A DNA stretch of 36,440 nucleotides, taken from NCBI GenBank assembly GCA_913045195.1, contig CAJWQR010000011.1, positions 1-36,440 on the forward strand, read 5' to 3'. Below the pieces are notes generated by a model that searched no databases, was not told the origin of the DNA, and was given only the letters and a program-made list of their open reading frames with translations. The position numbers and the translations under genes were made by a program. The DNA comes from an uncultured Legionellales bacterium (lineage in GTDB: Bacteria; Pseudomonadota; Gammaproteobacteria; Eutrophobiales; Eutrophobiaceae). This document shows, in pieces, positions 27,074 through 36,440 of this stretch (the stretch's first letter is position 1; every line of letters starts with the position of its first letter).

Positions 27074-28483
27074 ATGTCATCGGATAACGTATTCAAACTA
27101 ATTAAGGACCACGATGTTAAATTCGTCGACCTTCGTTTCTGTGATACCGCTGGTAAAGAGCAGCACGTAACAGTCCCCGCTAGTGTAGTTGATCAAGAAA
27201 TGCTTAAAGAAGGAAAAATGTTTGATGGTTCGTCCATCGCAGCTTGGAAAGGCATTAATGAGTCAGACATGATTTTGATGCCCGAGAGCGAAACTGCCGT
27301 TATCGATCCTTTTTTCGATGACGCAACATTAAATATTCGCTGTGATGTAATTGAGCCATTAACTATGAAGGGTTATGAACGTGACCCACGCTCAATTTCA
27401 AAACGAGCTGAAGATTATTTAAAATCTACAGGTATTGCAGATAACGCATATTTTGGCCCTGAACCCGAATTTTTTATCTTTGATGAAGTGCGTTGGGGAG
27501 ATGAGTTACATTCAGGGTTTTATGAAGTTGATTCAGAAGAAGGTTGTTGGAATAGCGATCGAATTGATGAGGACAAAAATATTGGTCATCGACCAGGCGT
27601 AAAAGGTGGCTACTTCCCAGTACCACCAGTTGATTCAGGACAAAATATCCGTTCGGCAATGTGTACGGTTCTTGAAGAAATGGGCCTTACAGTAGAAGTT
27701 CATCATCATGAAGTTGCAACAGCTGGCCAAGCGGAAATTGGAACGTCTTGCAAAACTCTAACAAGAAAAGCCGATGAACTATTAATTCTAAAGTATGTTG
27801 TTCACAATGTTGCGCATAGTTACGGGAAGACGGCAACATTTATGCCTAAGCCATTGGTTGGTGATAATGGTAATGGAATGCATGTACACATGTCGCTAGT
27901 TAAAGATGATAAAAATCTTTTTGCAGGGAATAAATACGGCAATCTTTCTGATACAGCATTACATTACATTGCCGGAGTTTTTAAGCATGCTCGTGCTGTT
28001 AATGCGTTCACAAACGCAAGCACAAACAGTTATAAACGTTTAGTGCCAGGCTTTGAAGCACCCACTTTATTGGCATACTCAGCAAGAAATCGTTCCGCAT
28101 CTTGCCGTATACCATGGGTTTCAAATGATAAAGCTAGGCGTATTGAAGTCCGTTTTCCTGATTCTTGTGGCAATCCATACTTTACTTTTGCTGCGCTAAT
28201 GATGGCAGGTCTTGATGGAATACAAAATAAGCTTGACCCAGGCGAACCTATGGAAAAGGATTTGTATGACATTAGCTCAGAGGAAGAAAACAAGATAGCG
28301 ACAGTTTCTTCATCATTAGATATGTCTCTCGAAGCACTCGATAAAGATCGCAGTTTTCTTACTGCAGGCGGTGTTTTTACCGATGACATGATTGATGGTT
28401 ATATTGCATTGAAGATGGAAGAAGTTAATCGTTTTCGCATGACCACTCATCCTGTTGAGTTTGATATGTATTACAGTTTATAG
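27074..28483 (+). CDS. glnA: Glutamine synthetase, type I
   Basis: Makes glutamine from glutamate, ammonia and ATP. It is 469 aa, the length of GSI-beta enzymes. Landmarks include [17 protein letters not shown], the metal/substrate block [38 protein letters not shown] and [13 protein letters not shown]. The adenylylation tyrosine Y398 (Tyr397 in E. coli numbering without Met) is in EKDLYDIS, so regulation by GlnE is expected. The upstream control region carries a sigma-54 promoter and two NtrC sites, and a strong terminator follows. ntrB-ntrC lie just downstream beyond a DUF4124 gene. Confidence 0.99.
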   Translation: MSSDNVFKLIKDHDVKFVDLRFCDTAGKEQHVTVPASVVDQEMLKEGKMFDGSSIAAWKGINESDMILMPESETAVIDPFFDDATLNIRCDVIEPLTMKGYERDPRSISKRAEDYLKSTGIADNAYFGPEPEFFIFDEVRWGDELHSGFYEVDSEEGCWNSDRIDEDKNIGHRPGVKGGYFPVPPVDSGQNIRSAMCTVLEEMGLTVEVHHHEVATAGQAEIGTSCKTLTRKADELLILKYVVHNVAHSYGKTATFMPKPLVGDNGNGMHVHMSLVKDDKNLFAGNKYGNLSDTALHYIAGVFKHARAVNAFTNASTNSYKRLVPGFEAPTLLAYSARNRSASCRIPWVSNDKARRIEVRFPDSCGNPYFTFAALMMAGLDGIQNKLDPGEPMEKDLYDISSEEENKIATVSSSLDMSLEALDKDRSFLTAGGVFTDDMIDGYIALKMEEVNRFRMTTHPVEFDMYYSL

Positions 28484-28503
28484 CTTGCGACATTAATTTT
28501 CTG

Positions 28504-28531
28504 AAACCCCTTCCAATGAGGGGTTTTTTTT
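28504..28531 (+). terminator. Intrinsic terminator after glnA
   Basis: ACCCCT (28506-28511) pairs with AGGGGT (28519-28524) around a 7-base loop, extended by flanking A/T pairs, and is followed by eight T (28524-28531). It should end most glnA transcripts, separating glnA from the DUF4124 gene. Confidence 0.92.
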
Positions 28532-28588
28532 GAACTACATTCGATAGTGGCAATCTATAAAGGGTAATAATTATTTATAATTAATTAA

Positions 28589-29092
28589 ATGAAACTAATA
28601 TTTTTACTACCATTGTTTTTTTATATCCCTATTCTTTATGGTGAGGTTTATAAGACTGTAGATGAGGATGGCAATATTATATTTACGGATAGGCCATCTT
28701 CAAATTCCGAGGAAATCAAACTTCAGGAGTTAAAGACAACGGAAACTATCAAGCCATCCACCTCCTCCCCAAGCAGAAAAAGTCGGGGCGAGACTGATGA
28801 GAGCCTTTCTTATAAGAAGCTGTTTGTATCAAATCCAGTAGACGGTTCATCCATAAGGAGTAATAGTGGGAATGTCAGTATATCAATAGTTCTTAAGCCT
28901 TCTCTTCGCTCCGGACATAGAATTTTAATCACAATGGACGGAAAGGAGCTGTCAAAGGGTTCCGGAATGAGCGCTTCTGTCACAAATATTGATAGAGGCA
29001 CACACACCGTAGGAGCGAGTGTTATCGATAGTTCTTCAAATGCAATCATTTCGGCATCAAGTACGTTTTCAATTCTTCGTTCAACACAATAA
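28589..29092 (+). CDS. DUF4124 domain-containing exported protein
   Basis: A 167-aa protein with a signal peptide (MKLIFLLPLFFYIPILYGE), so likely periplasmic. The N-terminal DUF4124 motif is EVYKTVDEDGNIIFTDRPSS. A low-complexity Ser/Thr linker follows, and then a beta-rich C-terminal part (LFVSNPVDGSSIRSNSGNVSISIVLKP ... TNIDRGTHTVGASVID) that resembles an Ig-like fold. The function of DUF4124 is unknown. Its position between glnA and ntrB is conserved in several gammaproteobacteria, which suggests stable linkage but not a proven nitrogen role. It lies after the glnA terminator. Confidence 0.9.
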   Translation: MKLIFLLPLFFYIPILYGEVYKTVDEDGNIIFTDRPSSNSEEIKLQELKTTETIKPSTSSPSRKSRGETDESLSYKKLFVSNPVDGSSIRSNSGNVSISIVLKPSLRSGHRILITMDGKELSKGSGMSASVTNIDRGTHTVGASVIDSSSNAIISASSTFSILRSTQ

Positions 29093-29147
29093 CCTCTTAA
29101 ATTAAAAAATCATGTTTTAGAGGCGTTTTGCCCATTTTTAAGGTGAA

Positions 29148-29163
29148 TGGCCTGTTTCTTGCA
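29148..29163 (+). promoter_or_regulatory. Candidate sigma-54 promoter upstream of ntrBC
   Basis: TGGCCTGTTTCTTGCA keeps TGGC and TTGCA with GG and GC 12 bp apart, the same spacing as in the glnA promoter. Transcription would start near 29174, about 127 bp before ntrB. The two bases after TGGC differ from consensus, and no NtrC site is seen upstream of it within the gap. Confidence 0.55.
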
Positions 29164-29268
29164 CTGATTAACAAGAATAAATAAAATTTTTTATAAAATT
29201 ATAACTTATTGTAATTATTGATAAAAATATAAAATAATAAATAATAGTGAGAATTAATACGTGATAAA

Positions 29269-29285
29269 TGCACTAATACAGTGCA
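29269..29285. promoter_or_regulatory. NtrC-binding palindrome just before ntrB
   Basis: TGCACTAATACAGTGCA is a perfect palindrome of the NtrC half-sites TGCAC / GTGCA with a 7-bp spacer. It ends 15 bp before the ntrB ATG, in a position suited to autorepression of ntrBC, as NtrC does at the E. coli glnL promoter. Confidence 0.8.
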
Positions 29286-29300
29286 ATATTAAATACACTT

Positions 29301-30371
29301 ATGAATCATACCGAAGAAAGAGCTGCGCAAACTATTGACCATCTAGCAACGTCAGTACTGTTGTTTGATGAGAACCTACATTTGGTATCAATAAATAGCG
29401 CTGGAGAAAGCCTGTTATCGATGAGTAGCAAACGGATTTTAGGGCTGCCCCCCGAAAAAATTTGGCCAAATACTATGTTTTTTTCAGACATGATTAGAAA
29501 GTCTTTTCAATTTGTCAGAACACGCATAGAGCGAGGCGTTGAAATGGGACTTATTAATCGAGACTCAGTTAAGGTGGATTGTATATTTACTCCGATTGTT
29601 ATCAATGATGAAACAAAAGAAATTATTGTTGAACTAGTTGGTGTTGATGCATTTGTTCGCGAGATGCAAGAATTTAATCATCAAACTGTACAGAAGGTAG
29701 CCAATGAGTCAGTACAAGGCATGGCCCATGAAATTAAAAACCCTTTAGGCGGAATACGCGGCGCGGCACAATTAATGGAAAAAGAATTAGATGATGAAAG
29801 TTTACTCGAATATACGAAAATTATTATTAATGAATCAGATCGCTTAAGAAATTTTTTAGATCGTATGATGGCCGCTAATACGCATCCTGTAAGATCTGAT
29901 ACAAATATTCATGAAATTATTGAATATGTTATTTCAATTATTCGTGTTGAAAGTTCTCGAAACATAAATATTGAGAAAGATTATGATCCAAGTATCCCAA
30001 CTATTAATGCTGACCGAGAGCAACTTATTCAGGCAGTATTAAATTTATTACGAAACGCAGTTCAGGCAACTACAGACGATGAAAGAATTCTATTAAAAAC
30101 GAGGATTCAACGACAGATAACCATTCAAAATAAACTCAATAAATTAGCAATTCAGCTCGATGTTATTGATAACGGACCTGGCATACCAGCTGAGATTGAA
30201 TCGGGAGCGTTTTACCCAATGGTCACAGGCCATGCAGAAGGTACAGGGCTTGGGCTATCAATTGCGCAACAATTAATTCAGTCGCATGGCGGGGCAATTA
30301 ATTACGAAAGGAAAGAAAACAATACCTACTTCTCAATATTATTCCCTATCGATCGTAACAATGCAGAGTAA
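29301..30371 (+). CDS. ntrB: Nitrogen regulation sensor kinase/phosphatase NtrB
   Basis: Cytosolic histidine kinase that phosphorylates NtrC when nitrogen is scarce and dephosphorylates it when PII is unmodified. It is 356 aa (E. coli 349). It has an N-terminal PAS-like domain (DHLATSVLLFDENLHLVSIN), an H box MAHEIKNPLGGIRGAAQL with phospho-acceptor His143, an N box LNLLRNAVQAT, and a G box DNGPGIP ... GTGLGLSIAQQLI. No membrane segment is present, as expected. The 3' end overlaps ntrC by 11 bp. Confidence 0.98.
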   Translation: MNHTEERAAQTIDHLATSVLLFDENLHLVSINSAGESLLSMSSKRILGLPPEKIWPNTMFFSDMIRKSFQFVRTRIERGVEMGLINRDSVKVDCIFTPIVINDETKEIIVELVGVDAFVREMQEFNHQTVQKVANESVQGMAHEIKNPLGGIRGAAQLMEKELDDESLLEYTKIIINESDRLRNFLDRMMAANTHPVRSDTNIHEIIEYVISIIRVESSRNINIEKDYDPSIPTINADREQLIQAVLNLLRNAVQATTDDERILLKTRIQRQITIQNKLNKLAIQLDVIDNGPGIPAEIESGAFYPMVTGHAEGTGLGLSIAQQLIQSHGGAINYERKENNTYFSILFPIDRNNAE

Positions 30372-31764
30372 TAAAAAAGTATGGATTGTAGATGATGATA
30401 AGTCCATTCGTTGGGTTTTAGAGAAGGCTTTAAAATCGGCAGATGTTGATATAACAAGTTTTTCGCACCCTGATGATGTTTTAGAAAGGATAAATAAGGA
30501 AGAGCCAGATGTAATTATTACTGATATTCGTATGCCAGGTATGGACGGGATTTCATTATTAGATCGTATTAAACAGCATTCTCCAAGTATTCCAGTAATT
30601 ATAATGACCGCATACTCTGATCTTGATAGAGCTGTATCGGCATTTCAGGGGGGAGCATATGAATATCTTTCTAAACCTTTTGATGTTGATGAAGTTATTA
30701 GTTTAGTTAGGCGTGCCATAGTAGATAGACAAACTGATAATGTATTACCTCTCTCCGAACCTGAAACTGAAGGCAATCCAATTATTGGTTCTGCTCCTGC
30801 AATGCAGGAGATATTTAAAGCGATCGGTCGACTGTCAAATTCGAATTTTACTGTTTTAATTACTGGCGAATCTGGTACAGGCAAGGAATTGGTGGCAGCT
30901 GCATTACATGGTAATAGCCCTAGATCGAAGAATCGATTTATTGCGATAAATACTGCTGCTATTCCTAGAGATTTACTCGAATCAGAATTATTTGGACATG
31001 AAAAAGGTGCTTTTACCGGAGCAACCACACAACGACAGGGTCGTTTCGAACAAGCTAATGGAGGTACACTTTTCCTCGATGAAATCGGCGATATGCCCGC
31101 AGACTTACAAACACGACTACTTCGAATACTCGCGGAAGGAGAGTTTTACCGAGTTGGCGGACATGTGCCGATCAAAGTAGATGTGCGTGTTATTGCCGCT
31201 ACACATCAGAATTTAGAAGAACTGGTAAAGGCAGGTAGGTTTCGTGAAGACCTATTACACAGACTGAATGTTATAGGGGTTCATGTTCCATCATTAAGAG
31301 ATAGAAAAATAGATATTACTGAGCTTTCAAAACATTTTCTTAATTCAGCAGCAAAAGAATTAGGAGAAGAGAAGAAACAATTGCTACCAGAGACAGAAAA
31401 TTACCTAACAACTTTACCGTGGCCTGGCAATGTTAGACAGCTTGAGAATTTTTGTCGTTGGGTAACCGTGATGGCTTCTGGTGTAGAAATTCATATTGAT
31501 GACCTCCCTCCTGAATTAAAAAAAGATATTATTGTAAATGACGAAAGTGATTCATGGGAGAGTACTTTTAGAAAATGGGTAAAATCCAGTTTATCAAATA
31601 GTGATATTGAATTATTAAAAAAAGCGGTTCCATTATTTGAAACTATTCTAATTGAGGAGGCACTAAAAAAGACAAATGGTCGTCGACAGGATGCTGCAAA
31701 GTTGCTTGGTTGGGGAAGGAATACTCTGACAAGAAAAATAAAGGAGTTAAATATTAATTTGTAA
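30361..31764 (+). CDS. ntrC: Nitrogen regulation response regulator NtrC
   Basis: Sigma-54-dependent activator of nitrogen genes. I choose the ATG at 30361 (MQSNKKVWIVDDDKSIRW), not an upstream in-frame one at 30286, because it gives 467 aa and the E. coli NtrC N-terminus (469 aa). The receiver domain has phospho-acceptor Asp55 in IITDIRMPGMDG. The AAA+ domain has Walker A GESGTGKEL, the sigma-54-contacting GAFTGA loop in ELFGHEKGAFTGA and Walker B GGTLFLDEIGD. The C-terminal Fis-type helix-turn-helix is GRRQDAAKLLGWGRNTLTRKIKEL. It overlaps ntrB and converges on hemB 3 bp away. Confidence 0.98.
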   Translation: MQSNKKVWIVDDDKSIRWVLEKALKSADVDITSFSHPDDVLERINKEEPDVIITDIRMPGMDGISLLDRIKQHSPSIPVIIMTAYSDLDRAVSAFQGGAYEYLSKPFDVDEVISLVRRAIVDRQTDNVLPLSEPETEGNPIIGSAPAMQEIFKAIGRLSNSNFTVLITGESGTGKELVAAALHGNSPRSKNRFIAINTAAIPRDLLESELFGHEKGAFTGATTQRQGRFEQANGGTLFLDEIGDMPADLQTRLLRILAEGEFYRVGGHVPIKVDVRVIAATHQNLEELVKAGRFREDLLHRLNVIGVHVPSLRDRKIDITELSKHFLNSAAKELGEEKKQLLPETENYLTTLPWPGNVRQLENFCRWVTVMASGVEIHIDDLPPELKKDIIVNDESDSWESTFRKWVKSSLSNSDIELLKKAVPLFETILIEEALKKTNGRRQDAAKLLGWGRNTLTRKIKELNINL

Positions 31765-31767
31765 TTT

Positions 31768-32781
<1,014 letters not shown>

Positions 32782-33489
32782 TTAATCAGGCAGCTCTCCG
32801 ATTTCTTTTTCGATCCAGTTTTCCACTTCATCAGTTATCTCTTTAGCGCATTTATTTTCAGATTCTATTGCTGGGCCGATCTTTATTGTAATTAATCCAG
32901 GTTTTTTAATCATGCTATTTCGTGGCCACAAACGCCCAGCATTATGAGCAACCGGAACAACTTGAGCACCTGATTTTTCCGCAAGCATTCCCCCGCCTGG
33001 CAGGTATTTTTTCTTTTTATTTGGAGCAACACGAGTGCCTTCTGGGAAAATAATTACCCAGTATCCCTTTTTTAAACGCTCACAGCCTTGGTCAGCAATT
33101 TGTCTAAATGATTTAATCGCCGAGTCTCGATTTATAGCAATGGGTCGCATGGAAGCAAGACCCCAACCATAAATTGGAATTTGTAATAACTCTTTTTTTA
33201 GTATCCAGACCTGAGGAATAAATATTTGTTGTAAAGCTAAAGTCTCAAATGCAGATTGATGTTTAGACATAACAATACAGGGTTTCCCAGGGATATTATC
33301 TTTACCTTTGATTTCATATGTAACATTACAACAAATTTTAAGCCACCAGAGATTAAAAACTGCCCAGCGTGTTATGAGGTAATAGCGCTTTTTGAAATCT
33401 AAAGGAAAAGCAATTACACCAATTGGAGCAATTAATATTGTGCTGATGATTTGACCTATATAAAAGAGCAGAGATCTTAAAATTAGCAT
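32782..33489 (-). CDS. plsC: 1-acyl-sn-glycerol-3-phosphate acyltransferase PlsC
   Basis: Acylates lysophosphatidic acid to phosphatidic acid at the inner membrane, the step after PlsY. It is 235 aa with an N-terminal hydrophobic segment (ILRSLLFYIGQIISTILIAP). The acyltransferase motif I is SKHQSAFETLALQ, an H-x4-E form, followed by MRPIAINRD and the substrate-binding FPEGTRV. It overlaps gmhB by 1 bp and abuts hemB, consistent with one operon; glyQS-gmhB-plsC order is also found in Pseudomonas. Confidence 0.94.
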   Translation of the reverse strand: MLILRSLLFYIGQIISTILIAPIGVIAFPLDFKKRYYLITRWAVFNLWWLKICCNVTYEIKGKDNIPGKPCIVMSKHQSAFETLALQQIFIPQVWILKKELLQIPIYGWGLASMRPIAINRDSAIKSFRQIADQGCERLKKGYWVIIFPEGTRVAPNKKKKYLPGGGMLAEKSGAQVVPVAHNAGRLWPRNSMIKKPGLITIKIGPAIESENKCAKEITDEVENWIEKEIGELPD

Positions 33490-34031
33490 TATTTTTTTTC
33501 AGCGATTATCTCGTTTACAAAAGATACGAGATCATCATAAATTGGAATATGTTTTGGAATAATCCCTTGATCAATTTCATCTTTCCCTTTTCCGGTCCGA
33601 ACAAGTATGGGCTTACCCCCCGCATTTTCTGCTGCTTGCACATCAGTAATTTTGTCACCTACACAAAAAACATTTTCCAGTTTTATTTGAAATCTTTCTG
33701 ATACATCATTGTACAATCCTGGTTTTGGTTTTCTGCAATTACAATTTTCTTCAGGTTTGCATGGACAAAAGAAAATCCCATCAATAACACCGCCGTATTG
33801 CGCAAGATGCATGTTCATTTTTTTATGGATTGCATGGAGCATTTCAATAGAAAAAAGCTTTCTACCAATCCCAGATTGGTTTGTGATAATAATTACTTGA
33901 TAATTATTTTGAGAAAGCTTTCCAATTGATTCTAAACTTCCAGGGATTGGAATCCATTCATCAGGGGACTTTATGTAATCATCAGAATCTTCATTGATGA
34001 CACCATCTCGATCTAAAATAATAAGTTTCAT
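33489..34031 (-). CDS. gmhB: D-glycero-beta-D-manno-heptose-1,7-bisphosphate 7-phosphatase GmhB
   Basis: HAD-superfamily phosphatase in the ADP-heptose pathway for the lipopolysaccharide inner core. It is 180 aa. The nucleophile and general acid are D7 and D9 in ILDRDGVIN, the HAD motif II is IITNQSGIGR, and KIT/DVQAAENAG completes the fold. The zinc-binding loop is C89-P-C91 ... C97-N-C99 (CPCKPEENCNCRKP); in E. coli GmhB the second ligand is a histidine. It is 3 bp after glyS. A histidinol-phosphatase role is a known alternative for this family but is less likely here. Confidence 0.95.
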   Translation of the reverse strand: MKLIILDRDGVINEDSDDYIKSPDEWIPIPGSLESIGKLSQNNYQVIIITNQSGIGRKLFSIEMLHAIHKKMNMHLAQYGGVIDGIFFCPCKPEENCNCRKPKPGLYNDVSERFQIKLENVFCVGDKITDVQAAENAGGKPILVRTGKGKDEIDQGIIPKHIPIYDDLVSFVNEIIAEKK

Positions 34032-34034
34032 TTA

Positions 34035-36110
34035 CTAATCCTGTAGCTTAGAGATATCTGCGGTTTCCAAGAATAATGAATTTAGATTACTCAACAGTGC
34101 AAGTCTATTTTTTTTAAGATCAGGTTCGTCACACATAACCATTACGTTGTCGAAAAAATTGTCGATGACCTTCTTTAATCCAGAAAGTTCTGTAAGTGCA
34201 GATTTATAATTATGATTATCAATCATTGGGGCAATTATTTTTTTATAATTCTCAAGTTTTCTTGCTAATTTTATTTCTGATTTTTCTACCAAAAGATCAT
34301 CTTTTATTTTAATGGAATTAATTTCCTCTGACTTTTTTAATAGATTGCTAATTCGCTTATTCGCTGCTGCCAAGCTTTTGGCTTCACTGAGTTTTCTAAA
34401 TTCTGCAACCGCAACCAAACGATGGTGAAAATCAAGAGGCCTGGAGATATTAATAGCAAAAACAGATTCAAATACATCCGCACTAAACCCTTCATCACGG
34501 TAATAATTACGTAATCGTTCCATTAGAAACGCGTATACATCATTAATACAATTTAACGACTGACTTTTATTAGAAAAAGAAGACGCTGCTGTTGAAAGCA
34601 AATCTTTTAAATCAATATCGATTTCGCATTCAATAATAATACGCAAAAGCCCTATTGCTGAACGCCGTAACGCAAAAGGGTCTTTATCTCCAGTGGGAGC
34701 CTTTCCAATTGAAAATATACCAATCAAGCTATCAATCTTTTCACTTATTGCTAAACATTGGCCAGACAAAGTTTTTGGTAGTTTGTCTCCAGCAAAACGA
34801 GGCTGATAAAGTTCTTCTAATGCGATTGCTATATCATTATTTTCACCTTCTGCTTTTGCATAATAGCGACCCATTGTTCCTTGTAGTTTAGGAAATTCAG
34901 AAACCATTTTTGTAAGTAGATCACAGAGACAGAGTGCAGCTGCGGTTTTAGCCGAGTCAATATCTAAATTCATTTTCTCTCCTATTAATGAGAGAGTTTT
35001 AACTAGGCGTTCAGATTTATCATAGAGTGTCCCCAAGTCTTTTTGATAGACCACCTCTTTTAGTGATTGGCGATGACTTTTTAAGCCATATTTTAAATCC
35101 CATTCCCAGAAAAAAACCGCATCACTTAGTCTTGGGTGTATCACTCTTTCATTACCCTTTTTAATCAATTCAAGATTATTACTTTCAATATTTGACACGC
35201 AAATAAATAAAGGCATCAATTCTTTTTTATCATTAATAACTGGAAAGTATTTTTGATTATCTTGCATCGTCGCAATGAGTACTTCTTTTGGTAATTTAAG
35301 AAATTCTGGATCAAAGTTTCCAATAAAACTGATGGGCCATTCGACTAAGGATGCAACTTCATCAAGTAATCCAGGATCAATAATAGCATTTCCTTTGTTA
35401 TTTTTTGCTACCGAGAAAATTTGCGATTGAATTAATGAAAGGCGTTCATTGTAATCAACAATAACATGTCCTTCCTTTCTTAATATATTGCTATACTCAC
35501 TTGGCGATTTTATTTCTAAAGCATCTGGGTGGTGATAACGGTGCCCAAAACTAGTAGCTACAGATTTTATTCCAAGAATTTCACAATTAAGCGCCTTATT
35601 GCCAAATAAAATAAGCATCCATTTTATAGGTCTAACAAACTCAATATTATAATTTCCCCAACGCATGCGCTTTGCAATTGGCAGACGTTTTAAACTCTTT
35701 TCAACTAGGTCAGGAATAATTTCATTAGTTTTTTTACCTTTTAAGATAGTATTAAATACTAACCAAGCTCCTTTTCCAGATTCTAGTTTTTCTAATTCTT
35801 TGACCTCAACACCACAGGATTTAGCAAATCCTACTGTCGCTTGTGTTGGGTTTTCATTATTATCGAATGCTACAGATAAAGATGGACCTCGACGTTGATG
35901 CTCTTTATCTTTTTGAGTTATATCTAGATCGGTAATTAATAATGATAGTCTTCGAGGAGTTGCATACCAATTGATGTCGTTAAAACCCAATTCTACTTCA
36001 TTTAAAGCCAGACACATTTGCTCACTGAAAGCAGTTGCAAGACTTTTTAGTGATTTTGGCGGTAATTCTTCTGTACCAATTTCAATCAATAAATCTCGTG
36101 TTTTAAGCAT
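34035..36110 (-). CDS. glyS: Glycyl-tRNA synthetase beta subunit GlyS
   Basis: Beta subunit of the bacterial alpha2beta2 glycyl-tRNA synthetase, needed for tRNA recognition. It is 691 aa (E. coli 689). Recognisable blocks are DLLIEIGTEELPPKSLKSL at the N-terminus, WYATPRRLSLLI, MRWGNYNIEFVRPIKWM, VEWPISFIGNFDPEFL, the HD-like region around LQGTMGRYYAKAEGE, and GDKDPFALRRSAIGLLRI. The C-terminal part is variable, as in the family. The start is 11 bp after the glyQ stop and gmhB begins 3 bp downstream. Confidence 0.98.
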   Translation of the reverse strand: MLKTRDLLIEIGTEELPPKSLKSLATAFSEQMCLALNEVELGFNDINWYATPRRLSLLITDLDITQKDKEHQRRGPSLSVAFDNNENPTQATVGFAKSCGVEVKELEKLESGKGAWLVFNTILKGKKTNEIIPDLVEKSLKRLPIAKRMRWGNYNIEFVRPIKWMLILFGNKALNCEILGIKSVATSFGHRYHHPDALEIKSPSEYSNILRKEGHVIVDYNERLSLIQSQIFSVAKNNKGNAIIDPGLLDEVASLVEWPISFIGNFDPEFLKLPKEVLIATMQDNQKYFPVINDKKELMPLFICVSNIESNNLELIKKGNERVIHPRLSDAVFFWEWDLKYGLKSHRQSLKEVVYQKDLGTLYDKSERLVKTLSLIGEKMNLDIDSAKTAAALCLCDLLTKMVSEFPKLQGTMGRYYAKAEGENNDIAIALEELYQPRFAGDKLPKTLSGQCLAISEKIDSLIGIFSIGKAPTGDKDPFALRRSAIGLLRIIIECEIDIDLKDLLSTAASSFSNKSQSLNCINDVYAFLMERLRNYYRDEGFSADVFESVFAINISRPLDFHHRLVAVAEFRKLSEAKSLAAANKRISNLLKKSEEINSIKIKDDLLVEKSEIKLARKLENYKKIIAPMIDNHNYKSALTELSGLKKVIDNFFDNVMVMCDEPDLKKNRLALLSNLNSLFLETADISKLQD

Positions 36111-36121
36111 TTCTATATTAT

Positions 36122-36440
36122 TTAATTTTTTACTAATGGAAAGCCTAGTTTTTCACGACTTTCAAAATAGGACTGAGCAACTTCGCGCGAAAGCGATCTA
36201 ATGCGTAGAATATAACGTTGACGTTCTGTTACTGAAATAGCGCCACGTGCGTCAAGTAAATTAAATGAATGTGACGCTTTCATCGTCATTTCGTAAGCGG
36301 GTATTGATAACCCTTCTTCGATTAATTTTTGTGATTCTTTTTCACATGCATCAAACCAATTAAATAGTACATCTGTGTTTGCTAAATCGAAATTATAGCG
36401 AGACATTTCAACTTCATTTTGATGGTAGATATCGCCATAA
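36122..36440 (-). CDS. glyQ: Glycyl-tRNA synthetase alpha subunit GlyQ, C-terminal part
   Basis: Only the last 105 residues lie in the window, beginning [17 protein letters not shown] and open to base 36440. The segments [40 protein letters not shown] and [12 protein letters not shown] match the C-terminus of E. coli GlyQ. An internal ATG at 36406 is not the start. The alpha subunit holds the catalytic class II core, which is outside the window. Confidence 0.96.
   Translation of the reverse strand, partial: YGDIYHQNEVEMSRYNFDLANTDVLFNWFDACEKESQKLIEEGLSIPAYEMTMKASHSFNLLDARGAISVTERQRYILRIRSLSREVAQSYFESREKLGFPLVKN

Noticed and set aside
29121-29155. GC-containing imperfect hairpins (GGCGTTTTGCC, GCCCATT...AATGGC) after the DUF4124 gene
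   Set aside because: Short stems with mismatches and no proper T-run; the right part also overlaps the sigma-54-like element, which explains the bases better.
30286-30360. 25-codon N-terminal extension of ntrC
   Set aside because: It lies within the ntrB frame, is absent from the NtrC family, and the ATG at 30361 restores the normal N-terminus.
32782-33489. H-x4-E instead of H-x4-D in PlsC as a possible loss of activity
   Set aside because: The SKHQSxxE form is usual in a large proteobacterial PlsC subgroup, so it is not an anomaly.

Overview
The window is a gene-dense, AT-rich stretch of a gammaproteobacterial chromosome (G+C looks well under 45% by eye; no calculation was run). The synteny is typically gammaproteobacterial: rpsU-yqeY-dnaG-rpoD, rhlB divergent from trxA-rho, glyQ-glyS-gmhB-plsC, an LptM-type lipoprotein before lysA, and glnA-DUF4124-ntrB-ntrC. 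A stand-alone sulfate adenylyltransferase (sat) and a TauE/SafE permease hint at a sulfur-oxidising lineage. That is inference, and I cannot place the organism to genus.

Layout. 1-4185 (-): rpoD (3' part cut by the window), dnaG, yqeY and rpsU, the macromolecular-synthesis operon. 4293-8011: tsaD, plsY, then folate genes folB-folK, a small lipoprotein and a convergent pteridine-reductase-like SDR. 8111-10853 (+): MidA-like methyltransferase, unknown lipoprotein, uppP. 10870-15295 (-): slt (lytic transglycosylase with LysM), an NDUFA9-like SDR, cca. 15418-18632: TauE/SafE permease, hemH, sat. 18689-20836: HrcA/CIRCE-type promoter, groES-groEL, bidirectional terminator. 20847-24651: rho, trxA, rhlB, carboxylesterase. 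24791-26872: LptM-like lipoprotein, lysA, methyltransferase. 26881-31764: nitrogen-control block with NtrC sites, sigma-54 promoter, glnA, DUF4124 protein, ntrB, ntrC. 31768-36440 (-): hemB, plsC, gmhB, glyS and the 3' end of glyQ.

How the genes work together. Most genes are housekeeping: replication and transcription, tRNA maturation and charging, folate, haem, phospholipid, peptidoglycan carrier recycling, chaperonins. The clearest regulatory story is nitrogen control. Two NtrC-type sites 30 bp apart and a sigma-54 promoter precede glnA, and another NtrC palindrome plus a second sigma-54-like promoter precede ntrB, so the cluster appears to carry its own feedback loop. The second clear signal is a consensus CIRCE element on the groESL promoter.

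No non-coding gap exceeds 300 bases; the largest are 29093-29300, 26873-27073 and 22104-22289, all described below. I saw no tRNA, rRNA, insertion sequence, prophage, CRISPR array or defence island. I did not find a new multi-gene system. The points worth a second look are regulatory sites, a few substituted residues and two uncharacterised lipoproteins.
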